Origin: Coleophoma eucalyptorum
Taxonomy: Eukaryota; Ascomycota; Leotiomycetes; Helotiales; Dermateaceae
NCBI GenBank assembly: GCA_026120035.1
Contig: JALRME010000014.1
Location: 310,001-374,000, forward strand
Length of the DNA: 64,000 nt
Direction: 5' to 3'
Below the pieces are notes generated by a model. The model worked only from the letters and a program-made list of their open reading frames with translations, made no database searches and was not told the origin of the DNA. The position numbers and the translations under genes are program-made. Shown here piece by piece: positions 23,856 to 37,314 of the stretch (positions within the stretch are counted from its first letter, which is position 1; each line of letters opens with the position of its first letter).

Positions 23856-26800
23856 CGTGGATTCATTATGCACCGCGAGAAGTCTCGATCCGAAAGGAAG
23901 AAGTGAACACCTTTCCCCGGATGAACAGCTGGTGCTCACTCATCCGTCCTCGTCTCAGTAACAGGGTCGCTCTTTGCTCTCTCGCTCGCTCGCAGTAACC
24001 TCGGGGGAATTGGAGGGCTGGTCCTAGTCGCATGAAACCGCTTTTCTTTGGGTCTTGCCTCTCTTGGGATTTTATTTATTTTATTTTATTGGATTTTGGT
24101 TTTGCTGAGTAAGGCAAGGTATGGAGGAGGAAGTATGGAGTAAGATACGACCTTACCACCTGAGTAATGCTTACTTGCATCGCGTCTGCTTCCGTTCAGC
24201 TATTTGGAAGGAATGATGGGATTTGATTTGCCTCGACGGGCACCCTGTCCGTTTTTTTTCTACCTACTGAAATCGTGAGGTGGCCGAATCAGGAAGTAAA
24301 TGGACAAGACTGTGGGGGTGAATGGCCGAAACTGGGGTGCCTTTTCCAAGCCACCAAAAATCATGGGGAATGCGATGCGCGCGGATCTCCCTCAATGTCC
24401 AGGTAGACTGGCCGACCGGATTCATGAATTGCTTTTCTTGGTACTAATTCTTTGTTTTGGGGAGACGAGGTTTGGATTTCTGGTCTTGCCCGCCGGCCTT
24501 CTCTCCTGATCGCTACGTTTCTCGATGCGCTGGCCTGCCAAGGTTAATAGAAAGCAGAGACTCCAACCCAATGGACGACAACTGGCAGCCTAGCGGTCCT
24601 TGTTTGCAATTCGGGGCTGAGGCGCTTACTCTTCTTACTTTCTACCTGTCCCTTGTCAATCTTTCCAGTCCATTTCATCAGAAGTCGTACCCTAACCACT
24701 ACCCCGTCTCGTGTCACCACTGATAAGAGACAGGCTGAAGACTATGTGGGGTTGACGGTGTGTCCCCCGCCAGTCCGCCTCTGCTCCTCAGCCTAGCTCC
24801 GAGACAGGAGATACCGTAGAGAAGTGAAGAAAAACACAAGACAAACATCACACCAGATAGTTACGTGTCCTGTCCTGAGCTTCTCCGCCTTTTCTGTCCT
24901 TTTCTTGCATTGGAGCCCAAAATCCCTGCCAAGACAAAAAGGATCTTCGTCTTCTCCACGAATCTGGATCTGGAGTACATGACATGATACATGCACATTT
25001 GCCGCTCTCATACATGAGCGGCCCAATCAACCAAGCAATTCGCCAATCTCTCCTTCCAAGGCAAATGGACGAGCGCAGCTAGTAGTCACACATCTTTCTG
25101 GCTTTCCCCCTCCACTGAGATATGAGAGCAAGCAAGGTAAGGTATGATATGATACGTGGACGGAAAGAAATCCTCTCACATGTGGGGTTTAGTCTAGACT
25201 CAGACACTGGGTTGGTTTCTCGGCACTACTTAGCAAAGCATGGAGGTGGCGGTGGGGATGAAATATGACAAGTACGGCAGATTTGAGTTTACTGCTTTGC
25301 ATTTGGGGAAAGGAGATGAGCGGAGGGGAGAATCAGCTGGCTGAGTCGCTGATATGATGTGATAATAGCCATGACATGACCAGAATCAGACGAGGCGTGA
25401 TGCAAACGAGGACTGATACGACCTGCAGAAATCAGGCAAGACACTTAATCTACACGTCTATTTTGCATATGAAGAAGCTATTGCGCCCACTCGCACATGT
25501 TGGCCCGAAGCTAGAGGAGAGAGGGCAGGAGAGGTCTGCATCTCACACAATCAATAACCTCATGAGAGTTTCCCAGCATCTCTTCTCACATTTGCTTTTC
25601 CAACGTAGCCTTTCCCCTGACATGGCCTCCTCCATTCCATGTCTCAACCTTCTTGATTTCCTCCCTCGCTTCCACGCATTCGATCCTTTGCTTTGTCATA
25701 CAACGTACATTCTTATTCCCATTCGCATGTATCCGGGGTATGTACTTACCCAGCCCGTGTCAATATTTATCCATCCACCTATCTTCCTTGGTTGTCTTTG
25801 CTTAGGCCTTAATTTGACTTTGGCGCTCCTTTGCCGAAACGCTTGGGGAAAAGTCTGGGGTACTCACTGATCCGGGAGCCCCCGACACGAAGGATGCTCA
25901 TAGGCCTCCCTGCGTGCCTTAGCTGTCCAAAGCTGGAGCATCTCGCAATTCAACAATGTATTGCGCGATCCTTTGTAATTCCATGTAATGGGTGACGAAG
26001 CTCGTGCTAGGGCCATCGCTCCGTGACTCCGACGAGACCCCAATGCCCTTGATTTGCGGACTAGTTAATACCTGGGAAGCTGTCTTGCCTACAGTACGGG
26101 ACTATGCAGCGCTATGTCCTGAGCCTCCTACCTCATTTAAAGACAGATAACGGACCCCTAAACAGGCAACCCGAGCCCCTCCGCAGGTCCCTACCCTTTC
26201 CTCGCTAGACTTTCTTCATAGTCACGAAAATCGCCCCCCTTACCATGCTCAAGCCACTCCCCCTCGTCTCTTCCTCCTTCCTCCACAAACCCGACCGAAA
26301 CATCTCGCCTAATGCCCAGTCCCCAGTCCAATAGCGTCTGACTCGTACTGCACCAGCCTGAGGCTGAAGCTTGATGCTGAGGCCAGCGGGCGAGCGCAAC
26401 AACGCAACACCCAGCCCGGGGAAATGCAAATCCACAAGGGAAGCAGGAAAAGCCCAGCTCCAGCTAAGTCTCGGCGAAATTTTAAAAAAAATTATTATAG
26501 ACATCGTCAACTATCGCTGCCGCGCGGGGCGGACGAGCGGGTCCTAGTGTTCTTTCTGAGTTGGGGTATTTTCCTTCCTTCTCTCTTTTTGCGTCTGTCT
26601 GTCTTTTCTCCACCGGGTTATCGTTTGTGCTGGCTGGGGAGGGGGAGGGGACATTGGGGCTGGTCGGCTGTTGACGACATGCTATTTCACGATGCCAAGC
26701 AAGGTGCTGGAGGAGCCCCATTGCGTGCGACCCTTTTTGCCTCCTGCCACGCTGAAGACAACCATAGACAAAAAGTATAAAAAATGGAAAGAGGACGTCA

Positions 26801-27252
26801 TCGTCAATCTGTACACGAATAGTCCTTCGATAGTAGACTTTTTTTCTCCCTAGTTTCTTGTTCCCCAGTCTGATCCTTTCCTCGATGGAGCAGATTCATG
26901 TTAACAATAGGACATGATGCGATAAGAAAAAAATACGTCGTTATCAGCACGTACTATTAGCGAAAAGGGCCTTTTTCGGGGGCTTTTTTCTTGTTAGGAC
27001 TTCCCTGAGTAATGCGCAGTTGGGCTTTGCTCATTTGGATAATAATGCAAAGTCAATTGTGTTCTTTCAATCCCTTTATTTTGATCTTTTTTTTTACTTC
27101 TTTCATTTTATTCATTCCGTAAGATGGTTTGCACATGTGTTTTGCGGTTAATCTTTCTTCATTTGCCATGCGGTTATCCTTCCGCCTTTCTGTTCCATTC
27201 GGAAAAGTGGCAGCTGGAGAGGGTGAATTGCGGATAAGCGGAGAACATAGCT

Positions 27253-27297
27253 CTTTTGTGGAGAGAGAGTTTTTTTTCTCTCTCCCTCTCTCTTTGG
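27253..27297. repeat. GA/TC mirror-and-hairpin element
   Basis: The plus strand reads GGAGAGAGAG, a run of eight T, then CTCTCTCC followed by more CT repeats. The two arms can pair into a stem of at least eight base pairs with a T-rich loop. The homopurine/homopyrimidine character would also allow triplex DNA. Confidence 0.5.
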
Positions 27298-30200
27298 CCT
27301 TCCACCTTCCACCTTTCACAGCGTCACTCAATTCCCTTATCAAAACAAGACTCGGAAGGAAGATACCGTAGACTACCAAAGCAGCTTTGCTTACTGTATC
27401 TCTCAGACAAGCAAGCCCGTACATCGTATTCCCCTATCTCTTGTGCACCCGTCGCTTCGGTGAATAAGCGGGCTCGCTCGATCCACGACGCCCTCACACC
27501 CACCGCATGAGGCATGAATTGTGAAGCATGAACTTGACCCGCAATTCTCCAGGTGGAGAGAAAAAGTGAGAGGGACCGAGGGGTGGGAACATATCTCCGT
27601 TGCACGCTGGCGCTCGACGGATGAGAGGTAAGAAGGGCCGGAAGGAAGCCTCATTACTCCGATAAGTGGTGCCTGATATGTCACTATCGCATGTAAATTT
27701 GGGTAGACCCTCAACCGCAAACTCACGAGCAGGAACAGGAGCTGGCGATAAGGGAGACGCGCAACGCGATCAGGTAGACAGGACTGCTCTCACATGCAGA
27801 AGATGCAAAAGAGCTTGCGGTGACCGACAATTCGATCGATATTTCCTCGATCTTCACGACTCCTGTACTGTGTGCCGGACGCCCGTTAAAAATCTGGTCT
27901 GATTCGGACATATCCGGAAAGGACCGAATATCGATGTCGCTTCCGTCACCCAAAGGAGAGATTTTGTGGAGTCGGTGCCGCCAGTCAAACCAGCACGAAA
28001 TGGTGGGGTATGTCTCCCCTCCAAAACCGCCGAGAGGGACAGTTATAGATCTACACCATCCGTGTTGGATGCGTACCTGCGTCGCCTAGGCCGCACTGCA
28101 GCGACCGCCGTTTCTGTCTGTATCAAAAACATCCGAACTCTGTCTCTCGGTTTCGTTCGTGCCTTTTCTTTCTTTCTTTCCCATTCTCTAACCTCGACCT
28201 TCTGGTCCTGGCTGCTGAATTCACATGTGCTGAGCGGACCACGGCTGTTTCGGAAGCCTTACATCAGCAGCGACAGCACATCTTGACCCTAGTGTTTCTT
28301 AATGCGCCCTAGCTCTCGCCTGTTCGCTCCCTTGTCTACTTTCCCCGTCTGCGGGACGAGGGACAAGCATTCTTGGCCCCCCCCCCTTCGACATTTCAGC
28401 TGGCTCCTCTTAGGGAAGTAGAAGTTCTGGAAAGATACCTCTTTCGCCTAAGCTGCCTCTTTCTACGATGTGAAAGACAGCTTTGATTGGCGGCTTAAGG
28501 ATTCGCCGTTTGCCGTGATACATTCCCGCCACTTTGGATCGCAGCGCATATAGATAAGCGGTTAGAGTGAGAAACCCTCAATCGATAGCCAGATGTGTAA
28601 TTCAAGGGCGGCTTGCAAGCACGGGTGATCTGATCGTGCACAGTTGAAAGGTGGACGCAATCGTACCAAATGGACCTGCGGAGCAATTCATTCCTCTCTG
28701 CCTCGTTTGACGGCGGTGCGGCTATCTCTCGGGGCTACAAACCGCGGCGAGGAATCGAGCTATCGATTTCGGTTTAAATGAAGCTCATTTTATCTCCTGC
28801 CGAAAGACTGAGCTATCTTCTTGTGTCTGCTCCTCGCGGCTCACGATATGCTTGCCTATCGCGGAAATTGAAATGCGCGGAGCGCTTCAGGCATTCAACT
28901 CCTACTTCGTACTGCCGTGTCTTCTTCCCGAGAAAAACATCAGATCTTCGCAAAACCGGGTCTCTGCAGCGTAAGATATTGCTCCTACCTGACAATAATT
29001 TGACATAGCTAGAATTCAGTGGTCCACTATGTGAGGAGGGTGCGTGGGGGGAATCGTTAGGATTACTTGAGGCTTTTTTTCAGCTCCGGGGTTGTTGGAT
29101 TGTGATTGATGGGTCCCCGACATATGCTGTGCCCCTCTATATGGTATGGCCTGTGTTGCAATGGTGCGATACTGGGGACGGACGGTCTATTATTTGCTGT
29201 TTTACTACAACCATTAATTTTTTGATACCGTCTAGGATGAATGGGCAGAAACCTATCGGTCTGCCCGCGCAAACGTGAGAATTTCAACTCCATCGCAATC
29301 TCAGTAACCCCGTATCTCACCGGAAGCCGATGAGATACGACAAAATAGCGAGCTAAGGAAGCAACTCGCTTCCTTCACGAAAGGTTATCCCGCATCGCTC
29401 TCGTTCTATTATTGTCTTTCCTTTATACCAAGGCACAAGATAGGACAGGCCAAGACAAGACAAGACACGACAGAACAGGAATGAGGGCTTACTGTGGCTT
29501 GGGCTGTCATCAAGGGTTTTGACTCTTTTTGTCTGGCCACCCTCCTTCTCCACATTTCTCCAAGTTTTCAAATTGGCGATCTCGCGCAAACTTCCTTTTG
29601 CCCCAGAATCCATGACCCGATGGCGTTTCCGTGCATTTCTCCGCGTATCTCGATGAAGTAGCGTTACTTGTGCTTTATGCCATGATTTGTTAAGTCGGGA
29701 CTTTGATGGATATTCATGGATACGAGGTTGCGCGGCCATAGAGTTCCGAGGTTTCTAAGGAGTGTGAAAGCGGAAGGGATGAGGTGATATGACTGCTTTT
29801 ATGAGGGTTCTGAGGGTTTTGGTTGGAGCGCATAGCTTTTACAACAGCCTATTGCTGCACTCCGGGACCCAAGGAGCAGACTCTTCGCAAAGCAGGTATC
29901 GCAAATCTATCTTTGTAATGTTACCAGCGTACCTTTCTTCGTGCTCTCGTCCCTGAGGATCATCAATTTCAGGTTGGATTGGAAGCGACCAACAAGGTAC
30001 CTATCTGCCTACATTTCCAGCCGCTTCAAATGCAAATAAGTGGATAGCATTTTGATCAATGTAGTATCAGCATCCTAGGTCGCATCACATTGACAGCACA
30101 GCACAGCTCAGCATCCGTTTTGATACGCGCCCAGAACACCCATATCAAACACTCGTCTCAGCTCATCACTCCCGCCGTCTTCCCCGGACACGAACCCAAC

Positions 30201-30784
30201 AAAGGAAGTTCACGTAGTATCGCACGCTCCCTTTCCTGACGCCCCGATAATTCCCGGCGAGCAAAACACGTGTCAGTGTTACCCCAAGATTATCTCTCTG
30301 GCCGCACACCTACCAAATCACTCCCACCCGTCAGTACCCGTTAGTGGCAAGGGAAACTTTCTCCATCCGTAACACGGAGAAATGATATTCTTTCTGGCTA
30401 GCGAATCGCACCTGGCGTTCGCCGTCGCCCTCGCTTTCCCTTTCGTTACCATGAGCCTGGCCTCTCTGTCTTCCCCGTAAGCCACATCTTGAAATGTTAT
30501 CTTGCGCCGGAGGAGCGCAACCGACAACCGAGCCCTTATCTCGACTGCGAGCGTGCAATACCTAGTCCGACACTGATGATCCTCATGAACGGAATTATGG
30601 AGAGAGGGGAAAAAACTAGCCACGAAACTATTAAAAACGCTAAAAGGAAGAACGAAATGAGGATATACCCCATAATCTCTCCTCTCTGCAGCCTTCCTCG
30701 GAAAGTCCGGGGCAAGCAAGAGTCATGAATGATATGACATAACTAGTCCCTCCTTAGGCAGAAAGTATTGGAAAAATAATATAC

Positions 30785-30802
30785 AAAAAAAAAAAAAAAA
30801 AA
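30785..30802. repeat. Poly(A) run of 18 followed by GA-rich tract
   Basis: Eighteen consecutive A residues on the plus strand, continuing into a GAGAGAAAGAGAG tract. It could be a plain low-complexity tract or the tail of an old retroposed sequence. I saw no element body attached. Confidence 0.7.
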
Positions 30803-31600
30803 GAGATTAGGAGAGAGAAAGAGAGACGGAGATAGCATGAAGAGAGGGCTGGTACTGTTACCCGGCCCTGCACCGGCCAAATCCCAAAAAATCTACTTGC
30901 ACAAGCAAAGGGGAAAAAAAAACTCTTTTTCCCAATAAGATTTCCCCACCTTTTTCTTGCTTGCTTGCCCATATTTCGCCGCGGTTGCGACCGAGAATTT
31001 ATTGCGCGCCGCCCCCCCGGGGCTTTGTGGGCATGAGTGTCGATATAGCTAAGTGCGCTTGTGACAGGACCCACTTCTATTTCAGTCGCCGTGGTGCGAA
31101 GTCACTCACTCTCTCACTCACTCACCTCCCATGGTGGCGGTGGGCCATGGAGAGAGGTCGAGAGAAGCTCGGAGCAGGCGCTGGAAATTGGGAATATGCC
31201 CTGGTTTGCTCCCTTGTGGCATCGAGGGGGTGTGTCTAAAGAAGGCGATGTCGTGATTTGGGTATGGGGTATGCTGGTGATGACTTACCGAAAAGATGGA
31301 GACTGCTCTTTCTTTTTTGGTTGTGATATGGGACTCGGAGGGATTGCGGAGACTCGATAGTGTGTGGTGATGATGGTGATGCAAAAGGAGGTGAGAGCAA
31401 GAGGAAGGGGGGCTGGAAAGAAGGCTAAACACGTGGTTGGAGATGGGAGACTTGGAGACATTGTTGAGATGCCGCCGTCAGACGACGGTGACTTATCTAC
31501 ATCACGTTGGAGGTTTGGTTGTCTTGTATGTCTTGGATCATGGGTGTCCTCCTGCCAGGCTGGCGACAACACACAAAACCCACTGTGACCAGCTTATCCC

Positions 31601-34600
31601 GCCACGGCCGCCATAGCCTCAATTGTCCCGCGTTATGGTGACCCCCAAAAACCAACCCCGTGATGGATATCTTGGAATGGATGATGCCTTACTTCCTCCT
31701 CAGTTCCCCACGAATAAGCAAAAGAAATAATGGGCGGGGGGGCGTAAAAGTCTGCAAGAAAGGCCGGGAAAATAAAATCCCTTCGTCATTCTTCTCTTAT
31801 CACCTGGCATTGTCAAGAACGCCAGTGGCTGACATGTCCTATCCTGTCTAAGAAGTGTTGGTCTGTCGGGCCTTCCTCGCCTTTGCAGGGAGAAATGTAT
31901 TCGGAGATGGGCTTTGGTCAAGCAGAGCAAGAGCACAACCACAGAGACGAGAAAGAAAATTTCTGCTTGAAAGAAAAGTGGGAGAGCAAGACGCCCATGC
32001 CCGCTCGTGTTCCTTCTCGCAAACACTATTTCAGTTAGGAAAGAGAAGAGATAAGGCTGCATATTCTCATTACGCTACTGTCAGGTCCAAATCTGTCAGC
32101 AATCCCGGATTTGTCTGGCCGCCGGTCGTTCACTTCAGATGGTTTTTTTTTTTTCGTGAACGCCGTGCTGGGCTCGTCCTATCTCTCCTCGACCAAGCGT
32201 CGGCTAACTTTCTTCCCTGTGACAAGGACGCACGTGAAATTATTGATTCGACGTCGTAACCGTGGGGAGATAAGTTACTGATTATGGAGCCGAAACTATG
32301 CCGAGCGGTGAATTGTTGAGGTAATACGGAATACCACAAGAGGAATCTAGGCAGGCCTGGGATTGGGAGTGGATGTGAAGGATTTGCATGGGGTGGGAGG
32401 ATTTTGAGGTAGGTTTGTGGGGTTGAATTACCTGACACTTTCCGATGTCTGCATTGTCGTTTCTGGTCCAAATCTCAGACCAGTATGAGGCAGCAGCGTG
32501 TAATGGGGATCGCGAGCTACATGTCTGTACTCGAGCCACGTATGAGTCGTGATCGAGTGGTCCTGAGCTGATATCGGCATGGAGATAGATAACACGAGGT
32601 ATGAATGGCGCATGTCCTTCCATCCGCGGTTGTTCTCGGATCATCCATGAGCGATGTCGCACGCAACCATCGACCAAGCCCAGAGCTCGAGTCCCCCCAC
32701 AGTCCTTCTTCCAGCCGCAGTAGATCAGATTCACTAAAAAGACAAACATCATCTTACCGTCATACCACAAAGTAAGTATCTTCACAGCAAGAAGTACAAC
32801 ACGAAGTGATATAGTACTCCTCTTCATGTATAAGCATGCATCAGCACATCAATTTGCATCATCTACAACGTCATGATCCCCAGTGAACCTGCAACCATTG
32901 GAGCGCCTATGGTATCTGTGGACATGGGTGAATTCCGCCCTTATCATCCAAGAGCTGTCAATATCGTCTTTTGCGCCGGTGGTCTGGACCTCTGCCGGCA
33001 ATATACCGGTACCTCTTCCGAACCACTTCTTTGGCGGAAGCTACCTTACTCATCACAGAAACCCGGCCAAACAACATGCCATCTCTACAGCTAAGTACCC
33101 TTAGCCTATGACTGCTGTATGAAGCTTGCCTTTCCCCTCCGAAGCTCGCGATGACGATGGTAATGGCGTGATCATGGCCATTGCGGGGAGACCATTTGAC
33201 TGAAAGGCTTGAATCTAGATTGCCATTGCCGTCAGAATTCCGGGGAAAGACTGGGCAGCTGCAAATCCCGAGATGGGGAAATTTTCTTGGTATTGTCACA
33301 TGTCCTTTTGCAGTTTGTAGCTTTCATCGCGGCGGGGGATTGCGGGGATCCAAATCTGGTGATTGCTAGCTGAAGAAGTACGGAGTGAGTAGTTGATTTG
33401 GATTGGAGCTCGGCATTGCTTCTACGGAGATTCGTTTTGGCTGCGCGCACGCTGTGCCGAGGATCACAGATTGAGTTCCCAAGATCTCGTCACTTCTCCA
33501 TTTTGTCATTGCCTCGGAAGCACACTCCTTCAGATCCGCATACGGAGCATGAGGACGAGCTTATAGCAGAAAAGCTCCGTGCTGACACCGAGGTTATTGA
33601 TTCTCATCAGGAGATTGATCATGAGACTGTATGACTGGATGTATTCCTATCAATTGGACAAGCCTGTGGTACTCTGAAGCCTGCGAGTGTAGAAAAAAAT
33701 TGCCATTGGCTGTATCTGTCTTGAGGCTAAATTCAGATGCCAAAAACAAGTAGTGTGGATATGGTAGCATATGAAACTTGATAATAAAAGATACTTAGGA
33801 GAGAAAGCAGGGAGTGGAATAAACCGGGATGTAAAAAGTACAATGGTACGTAATGCAACGGGATAAATACAGACGGTCTCTAGGAATACAGAGCTAGAAT
33901 CCAGACAGACCAGTGCAGTAAAGTTTTGCGGGAAAAGGAAAAGAGACGGAGCAGGCAGCATTCTATAAGCATAGCGGTCCGTCATGCAACGAAATATTCT
34001 GGATGTTGTAGCAGAAGCATACTTTAAGCAGATACAAAGCTTGAGAACCAGAGGTCAGTGCATTTGCAGGCGTGAAAAGTGTGCAGTGCAACATAAGGTC
34101 AACTCAAGCATGTTAAACTTGGAGGTTCAGGGAAATATCTCTATGGCGTTAGCATAATCATTGCCTAAGCTAGAATGTATGCCAGGTGACCAGCTTCCGG
34201 TCTTCTAAAGCAGATTTCTAAGATCTAAATTAGCTCTCGTCAGCAATAAAGTCTGCCTGTGTATGTTTTTTATAGACTTGCTCTTCATTAAGCGAGTATA
34301 CTCAAAAAGCAAGTACATTGCAGGCACATTTAATCTACAGGAGATCCATGGGAGAATGGCCTCCATATTTAGAAACTAGATACCCGCATAGTTAGATAAT
34401 TCTATAAATACGCTCTCTTTCGACAGGAAAAGTGATGCGTTCCGCTAGTTGAGATCGAAGTGGAATAACTTGAAGACTAAGCGAACAGGAATTAGCAGCA
34501 GGACCATCACTTCCAAATAATTCCTTCTGCTCAAACTGCACAATATCGTTAACGGATATAGTACCTCATGTTTGTTGCAGATGTGGCCTGTTTTCTGTAG

Positions 34601-37314
34601 CACCATCACCGTGATACGAATGCAGAGGTGATGTAAGTCTCCCTGCCAAGACCTTTCAATAAACAGGAAGCCTATCAGGAAGGTCCGATTTCATGTAATC
34701 TAAACCTTGTGATCAAATGAATCTCGTAACTTCAGATAATGGTATAGTGTATGAGTGTTATCTGTAACTTGCTCTAACCATGTATCCTAGCAAACACCCT
34801 AGTATAACAGCCTCCATTTAGTCACGCAGCAAATGCCCAGTCGCACAGCCTGCTCGTACCACAGCATTTAAAACTTCAGTCAGACCACGACCCAGCGATG
34901 CACAAGCCTTACAAATACCCGCATATACATATCTCTGCATGTGGGGAACATGGAGAAAGAAAGCCTGACTGTGCGACCCGATTTGCACGATTGTTCATGT
35001 GCGACCCCCATAGGCTTCCCAAGACACCCTTAGATTCCGGGCCGTGTACTTGATGTAACATCATCACGCCCGGTGACGAGTCGCTTTCCTACTTTGCACT
35101 TCCGGATATAAATCTCGATTGTCCGGAGATGGTACTCTTATTTGCCGTCGTATAGCAATACAATTAACCAGCCCGTCCCCTGTCTTCCCGCAGTATGCGT
35201 CATCTAGCTAGTTATCATTCTTCCCAACGCCAGCATATCCACCGCATATTCATTGGGCACACCCAATACAGGATGCCTGAAACCTACAGGATGGTGGAGG
35301 GACAATATGTGATGCTTGTTGTGTGGGGTAAGAAAGAGCGGTATGAAAGGGTTGCATGTTGTCAGGTTGCATGCAGATATGGGGCGTGGGGTCGTGTGGG
35401 GGATCGCAACTCGATGGAAATATAAGGCTTGATAGGCGAGGATGAAAAAGAGGTGAGATGTGAGTGATGGATAAATTGAAACTCGTCCGATTTCGGTCGG
35501 CTGATTTGTGTGACGAAATACTCACCAGATTATTCACTGCTGTAAGGGAGAGACTTGCTGGGCCAGGATGGTTTGAGGTGCGATTCTGTTGCTTGGAAAA
35601 ACTCTCTACCGGGAGAGTTGACTCACTTGCCCTTTTCTGTTGCGGAACGCATCCTCCGAAAGGGCCTCCCTTGGGTTTCAATGTGCATATTTACTTTGTC
35701 TGTAGCTTGAATTTTCTGTCGAACAGCCCGTAGATCACCATTTTACTGGGTCTTGGCAGAGCTTTACCTAAAATTGCAGTTGCTCTCTCTCCTTGCATGC
35801 AATTTCCTTTTCTTTGGGGCTTCAAGAATTATTCCCGCGATACGCTGGGGATATATTTTATCTGTTGAGAAGCTTTTACGGGTGATGCAGTCAAGTCTAT
35901 CTCGTTACTTAGACATGCTTTGAATAATGTTACGCAAGACGGCTTGAGCTGCTAGCTGCATAGGCCGAGTAGGAAATACTTCCGGAAGTTGAGGGTTTCT
36001 TTCCCAGACATGTATAGCTAGCTAGTTTGAAGAATGGCTTAAAATTAATAATATCTGTAAAAAAGGGTTGACATAGCGAAACTAATTTAACCCCCTCAAA
36101 GAAGCTGGAGCAAGATATTGTCCGCCTCCTGTGACAGACCGCAAAATGTAAGTCAGCGATGAAACCAATATACCATAGTAGTCCTAGTACATTTTGCAAA
36201 GGCTACCTGCAGCTATATTCGAAGTTGGTAATTTTGGATCCGATAGCTCACGCATGCCCGGATAACCTTTACCATCTCTTGATACATTGGATCGATTCTG
36301 GTGTAAAGAGCAGGCGTTTTGATATTGTTGTAGACGTTTTGAAATGAATTTGTCCTTGTAGAAAGAATAACTTAGTATCTTGACTAAAAGAACTTCCAAT
36401 ATGTAATGCAACAAACCTAGGAACAGATGCGGAGTGCCATCGCTTAGCGAGCAATTCATTCAGAATCGAAGACTTACCTAGGGTCATATGGTAACAACCA
36501 TCGAGCTGAAGGCGTAGCGTTGAACATGGGTTTCTTTATGCTTCAAAGCCACGGCAAGTCCTTGCTGATTGGCAGGAGATAATGGTACGGGCAACTATGA
36601 GGAGAAATGCCTTTCCATGGAAGTTATGGCACGAATATCAGTCTTTAGACGACGACTCTGAGAGGACAAAGTATGATTTTCCGAAATGATGTGCAGAATT
36701 TAATTGTTTTGGCAGGCGATGGCTCGACTGGAAGCGCTCATGATGACCAACTTAGCATCTGGAGTGGTAAGAGCACAGAATCTGGTAGATGTAAGTAATT
36801 TCAGAGACGCTAAATGCATTTTAATTCTTACTCTCAGATCAGGCTCAGTCGACAACAATTAAAACATAGTATTATGAAACGTATGGCATTGGAAATTGAT
36901 ATATTTAATGTCTTTGTTGTTAAGGATTTCGGTGCGAGATGCAAAAGAAGATGTCTTGGATATAATTTATTCTTTATGATACCGTCTGGTCGATGCTTGA
37001 TGTGTTAAGTAACTGCCAAACAGCTTATCAAGCCACTTTCCATGCTTCAAACACCTTGTGTAAAAGCACATCCTCATATTGATGGTAAGTCTGGCTCTAC
37101 CTTGCAATTTCACTTGGCATATACATATCGTGGTTGTTGGCAAAAGTTCTGGGTTCCAAGGTTGCAGATGTATTTTACCATCCCCGCAAGATTAAAGACT
37201 AGCTTTTAGAGCAATCCGAAAGCAAGTGAAAGTTCAAGAACTACTATCTATTGCGTTTATATAGGAAGGCTCGGGGATAGAGACAAATTGTGAGACAGAA
37301 GTCGGCACAGGTGA
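31601..37314. other. Gene-free region between the creA desert and the TPR gene
   Basis: About 5.7 kb. The left part (31.6-33.6 kb) resembles the moderate-GC creA flank. From about 33.65 kb onward the DNA turns AT-rich, like the block at 12.1-15.3 kb. The longest frame is 32827-32282 (minus, 181 codons). It could include a small intron (GTAAGA donor), but its product shows no domain and I do not call it. Around 36.6-36.8 kb two plus-strand frames have protein-like composition without recognisable identity. The last few hundred bases hold the 3' flank of the TPR gene. Confidence 0.5.

Larger units (their letters stand above)
22501..31600. other. Large gene-free region upstream of creA
   Basis: About 9 kb of moderate-GC DNA with many short homopolymer, CT/GA and pentamer repeats. 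Frames of 60-160 codons are scattered on both strands but overlap each other, lack domains and have low-complexity translations. I see no tRNA B-box/acceptor-stem pair, no 5S rRNA and no transposon ends. It may carry distal creA control elements, a long leader or non-coding transcripts. None of these can be shown from sequence alone. Confidence 0.55.

Noticed and set aside
32282..32827. 181-codon minus-strand frame with a possible small intron and hydrophobic N-terminus
   Set aside because: It could be a small secreted protein, but the translation has no signal-peptide cleavage pattern, no domain and no conserved look. I could not support it without homology or RNA-seq.
36600..36830. Two plus-strand frames with protein-like composition
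   Set aside because: Both are short and in competition with each other; no start, domain or splice partner could be established.
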